In this document: positions 32,439 to 33,543 of the stretch, one piece after another
Position numbering within the stretch: the stretch's first letter is position 1
How the letters are laid out: each line of letters starts with the position of its first letter
Assembly: GCA_002716065.1 (NCBI GenBank)
Contig: PAZE01000034.1
Location: 1-33,543 of the forward strand
DNA: 33,543 bases
From: Crocinitomicaceae bacterium
GTDB taxonomy: Bacteria > Bacteroidota > Bacteroidia > Flavobacteriales_D > Parvicellaceae
Reading direction: 5' to 3'
Notes under the pieces: model-generated
Databases searched by the model: none
Told to the model about the DNA's origin: nothing
What the model saw: the letters and a program-made list of their open reading frames with translations, nothing else
Translations under genes and position numbers: made by a program

Positions 32439-33543
32439 ATGACACTAATTAAATCGATTTCTGGAATAAGAGGGACTATAGGTGGTTTACCTGGCGAAGG
32501 CCTAACTCCTATTGACATTGTTAAATTTTCAGCTGCTTTTGGAATGTGGGTAAAAAGTAGATTTCCTAATGAACAAACTTCTATTGTTATTGGTAGAGGT
32601 GCTAGAATTTCAGGAGAAATGGTAAGAAATTTATGCATTTCTACTCTTTCAGGACTTGGAATTAACGTAATAGATCTTGGACTCTCTACCACACCTACGG
32701 TAGAGATTGCAACAGCAAAAGAAAAAGCTCACGGAGGAATTATTCTAACGGCAAGTCACAACCCAAAACAATGGAATGCACTAAAACTATTAAATGAAAA
32801 AGGAGAATTTATTTCTGCAGAAGATGGAGCAAAGTTACTTGAAATTATAAACGCTGATCAATATACCTTTTGTGAAGTTGATAATTTAGGAACTGTCAAA
32901 AATGACAATTCTTACTTTGAAAAACACATTAAAGAAGTAATTGATTTAGCTCTTGTAGATAAAAACATCATAAAAAACGCTAATCTAAAAGTAGTAATTG
33001 ACTGTGTAAATAGTACCGGTGGAATTGTTCTTCCTAAGTTACTTAAAGAACTTGGTGTAAAAGAAGTTGTAGAACTCTTTTGCGAACCTAATGGAGAGTT
33101 TCCTCATAACCCTGAACCTCTCCCAGAAAATCTAACTGAAATAAGTAAATCTGTTGTTGACCATAAAGCAGATTTAGGTATTGTTGTAGATCCAGACGTA
33201 GATCGTTTAGCTCTTGTCTGTCAAGATGGTTCTATGTTTGGGGAAGAGTATACTCTTGTTGCCGTTGCCGATCACATTCTAAACAGCACCCCTGGAAATA
33301 CTGTTTCCAACTTATCATCAACAAGAGCTCTTAGAGACGTAACTGAAAAACACAACTGTATTTATCAGGCTTCTGCTGTTGGAGAAGTTAATGTTGTTGA
33401 AAAAATGAAAGCTACTAATGCAGTTATTGGTGGCGAAGGAAATGGAGGAGTAATTTACCCTGAGTCTCACTATGGTAGAGATGCCCTTGTAGGAATTGGT
33501 TTATTTCTTACTTCACTAGCAACAAAAAAAATGTCAGCGACAG
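32439..33543 (+). CDS. glmM: Phosphoglucosamine mutase, 5' part (runs off the window)
   Basis: The first 368 codons are present. The start is ATG 32439, giving MTLIKSISGIRGTIGG, the usual Bacteroidota N-terminus; an in-frame ATG at 32403 would add 12 residues and is not preferred. The catalytic phosphoserine loop is TASHNP (Ser106), the Mg-binding loop is DPDVDR (251-256) and the sugar-binding motif is GGEGNGGVIYP. The enzyme interconverts glucosamine 6-phosphate and glucosamine 1-phosphate for UDP-GlcNAc, peptidoglycan and LPS synthesis. A phosphomannomutase or phosphoglucomutase role cannot be excluded from half the protein. The 194-base intergenic region before it separates it from the divergent TPR gene. 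Confidence 0.9.
   Translation, partial: MTLIKSISGIRGTIGGLPGEGLTPIDIVKFSAAFGMWVKSRFPNEQTSIVIGRGARISGEMVRNLCISTLSGLGINVIDLGLSTTPTVEIATAKEKAHGGIILTASHNPKQWNALKLLNEKGEFISAEDGAKLLEIINADQYTFCEVDNLGTVKNDNSYFEKHIKEVIDLALVDKNIIKNANLKVVIDCVNSTGGIVLPKLLKELGVKEVVELFCEPNGEFPHNPEPLPENLTEISKSVVDHKADLGIVVDPDVDRLALVCQDGSMFGEEYTLVAVADHILNSTPGNTVSNLSSTRALRDVTEKHNCIYQASAVGEVNVVEKMKATNAVIGGEGNGGVIYPESHYGRDALVGIGLFLTSLATKKMSAT

Noticed and set aside
32393-32692. 99-codon open frame on the minus strand at the start of glmM
   Set aside because: It lies opposite the conserved MTLIKSISGIRGT region and shows no protein-like features of its own.

Overview
The window is AT-rich, gene-dense chromosomal DNA from a member of the Bacteroidota, most likely a marine or aquatic Flavobacteriales. 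The evidence is SusC/TonB-type receptors paired with DUF4249 lipoproteins, a type IX secretion (T9SS) C-terminal sorting domain, a DUF4476 protein, a 287-residue primary sigma factor lacking region 1.1, the long (486-residue) GAPDH form, TAnnTTTG-type promoters and mostly weak Shine-Dalgarno sequences. I see no rRNA, tRNA, CRISPR array, phage or insertion sequence. No gene-free stretch exceeds about 260 bases, so this looks like core genome rather than a mobile island.

Layout. (1) 1-2505: the 3' end of bioA, converging on a DUF4476 gene and a small lipoprotein gene (minus), then a DUF6515 gene (plus) ending in a strong hairpin. (2) 2513-11848: the most distinctive block, a probable heme/iron acquisition locus. 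A six-gene minus-strand operon encodes, in transcription order, a T9SS-exported HmuY-like protein, a TonB-dependent receptor, a HmuY-like lipoprotein, an ankyrin-repeat protein, a DUF2271 protein and a PepSY/flavodoxin/FAD-NAD reductase. It converges on a plus-strand DUF6607 gene. Both transcription units carry a matching 16-nt palindrome about 80 bases before their first start codon, which suggests joint control. (3) 11912-16698: a class V PLP enzyme (minus), then small plus-strand genes: a four-helix membrane protein overlapping an LRR lipoprotein, a sterol-desaturase-family enzyme abutting a polytopic protein with CREST-like histidines, and a DUF2007 protein. (4) 16763-20948: a carboxypeptidase-domain TonB receptor followed by two tandemly duplicated DUF4249 lipoproteins, the second probably starting at TTG directly after a stop codon. 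(5) 21126-25549: a housekeeping-type promoter, rpoD, gap, a HAD-family protein, and two envelope proteins of unknown function. (6) 25546-32244: a seven-gene minus-strand run: TPR protein, phosphosulfolactate synthase, rhodanese, DUF368/PopT-type undecaprenyl-phosphate translocase, aroE (TTG start), uvrB and a lipoprotein. (7) 32439-end: the 5' part of glmM, running off the window.

How block 2 could work (inference): the two HmuY-like proteins capture heme or an iron chelate at different surface locations, the TonB receptor imports it, and the PepSY-reductase supplies electrons across or at the inner membrane. The ankyrin, DUF2271 and DUF6607 proteins are periplasmic or envelope accessories. 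Assignments rest on recognising motifs by eye; no database search was run.
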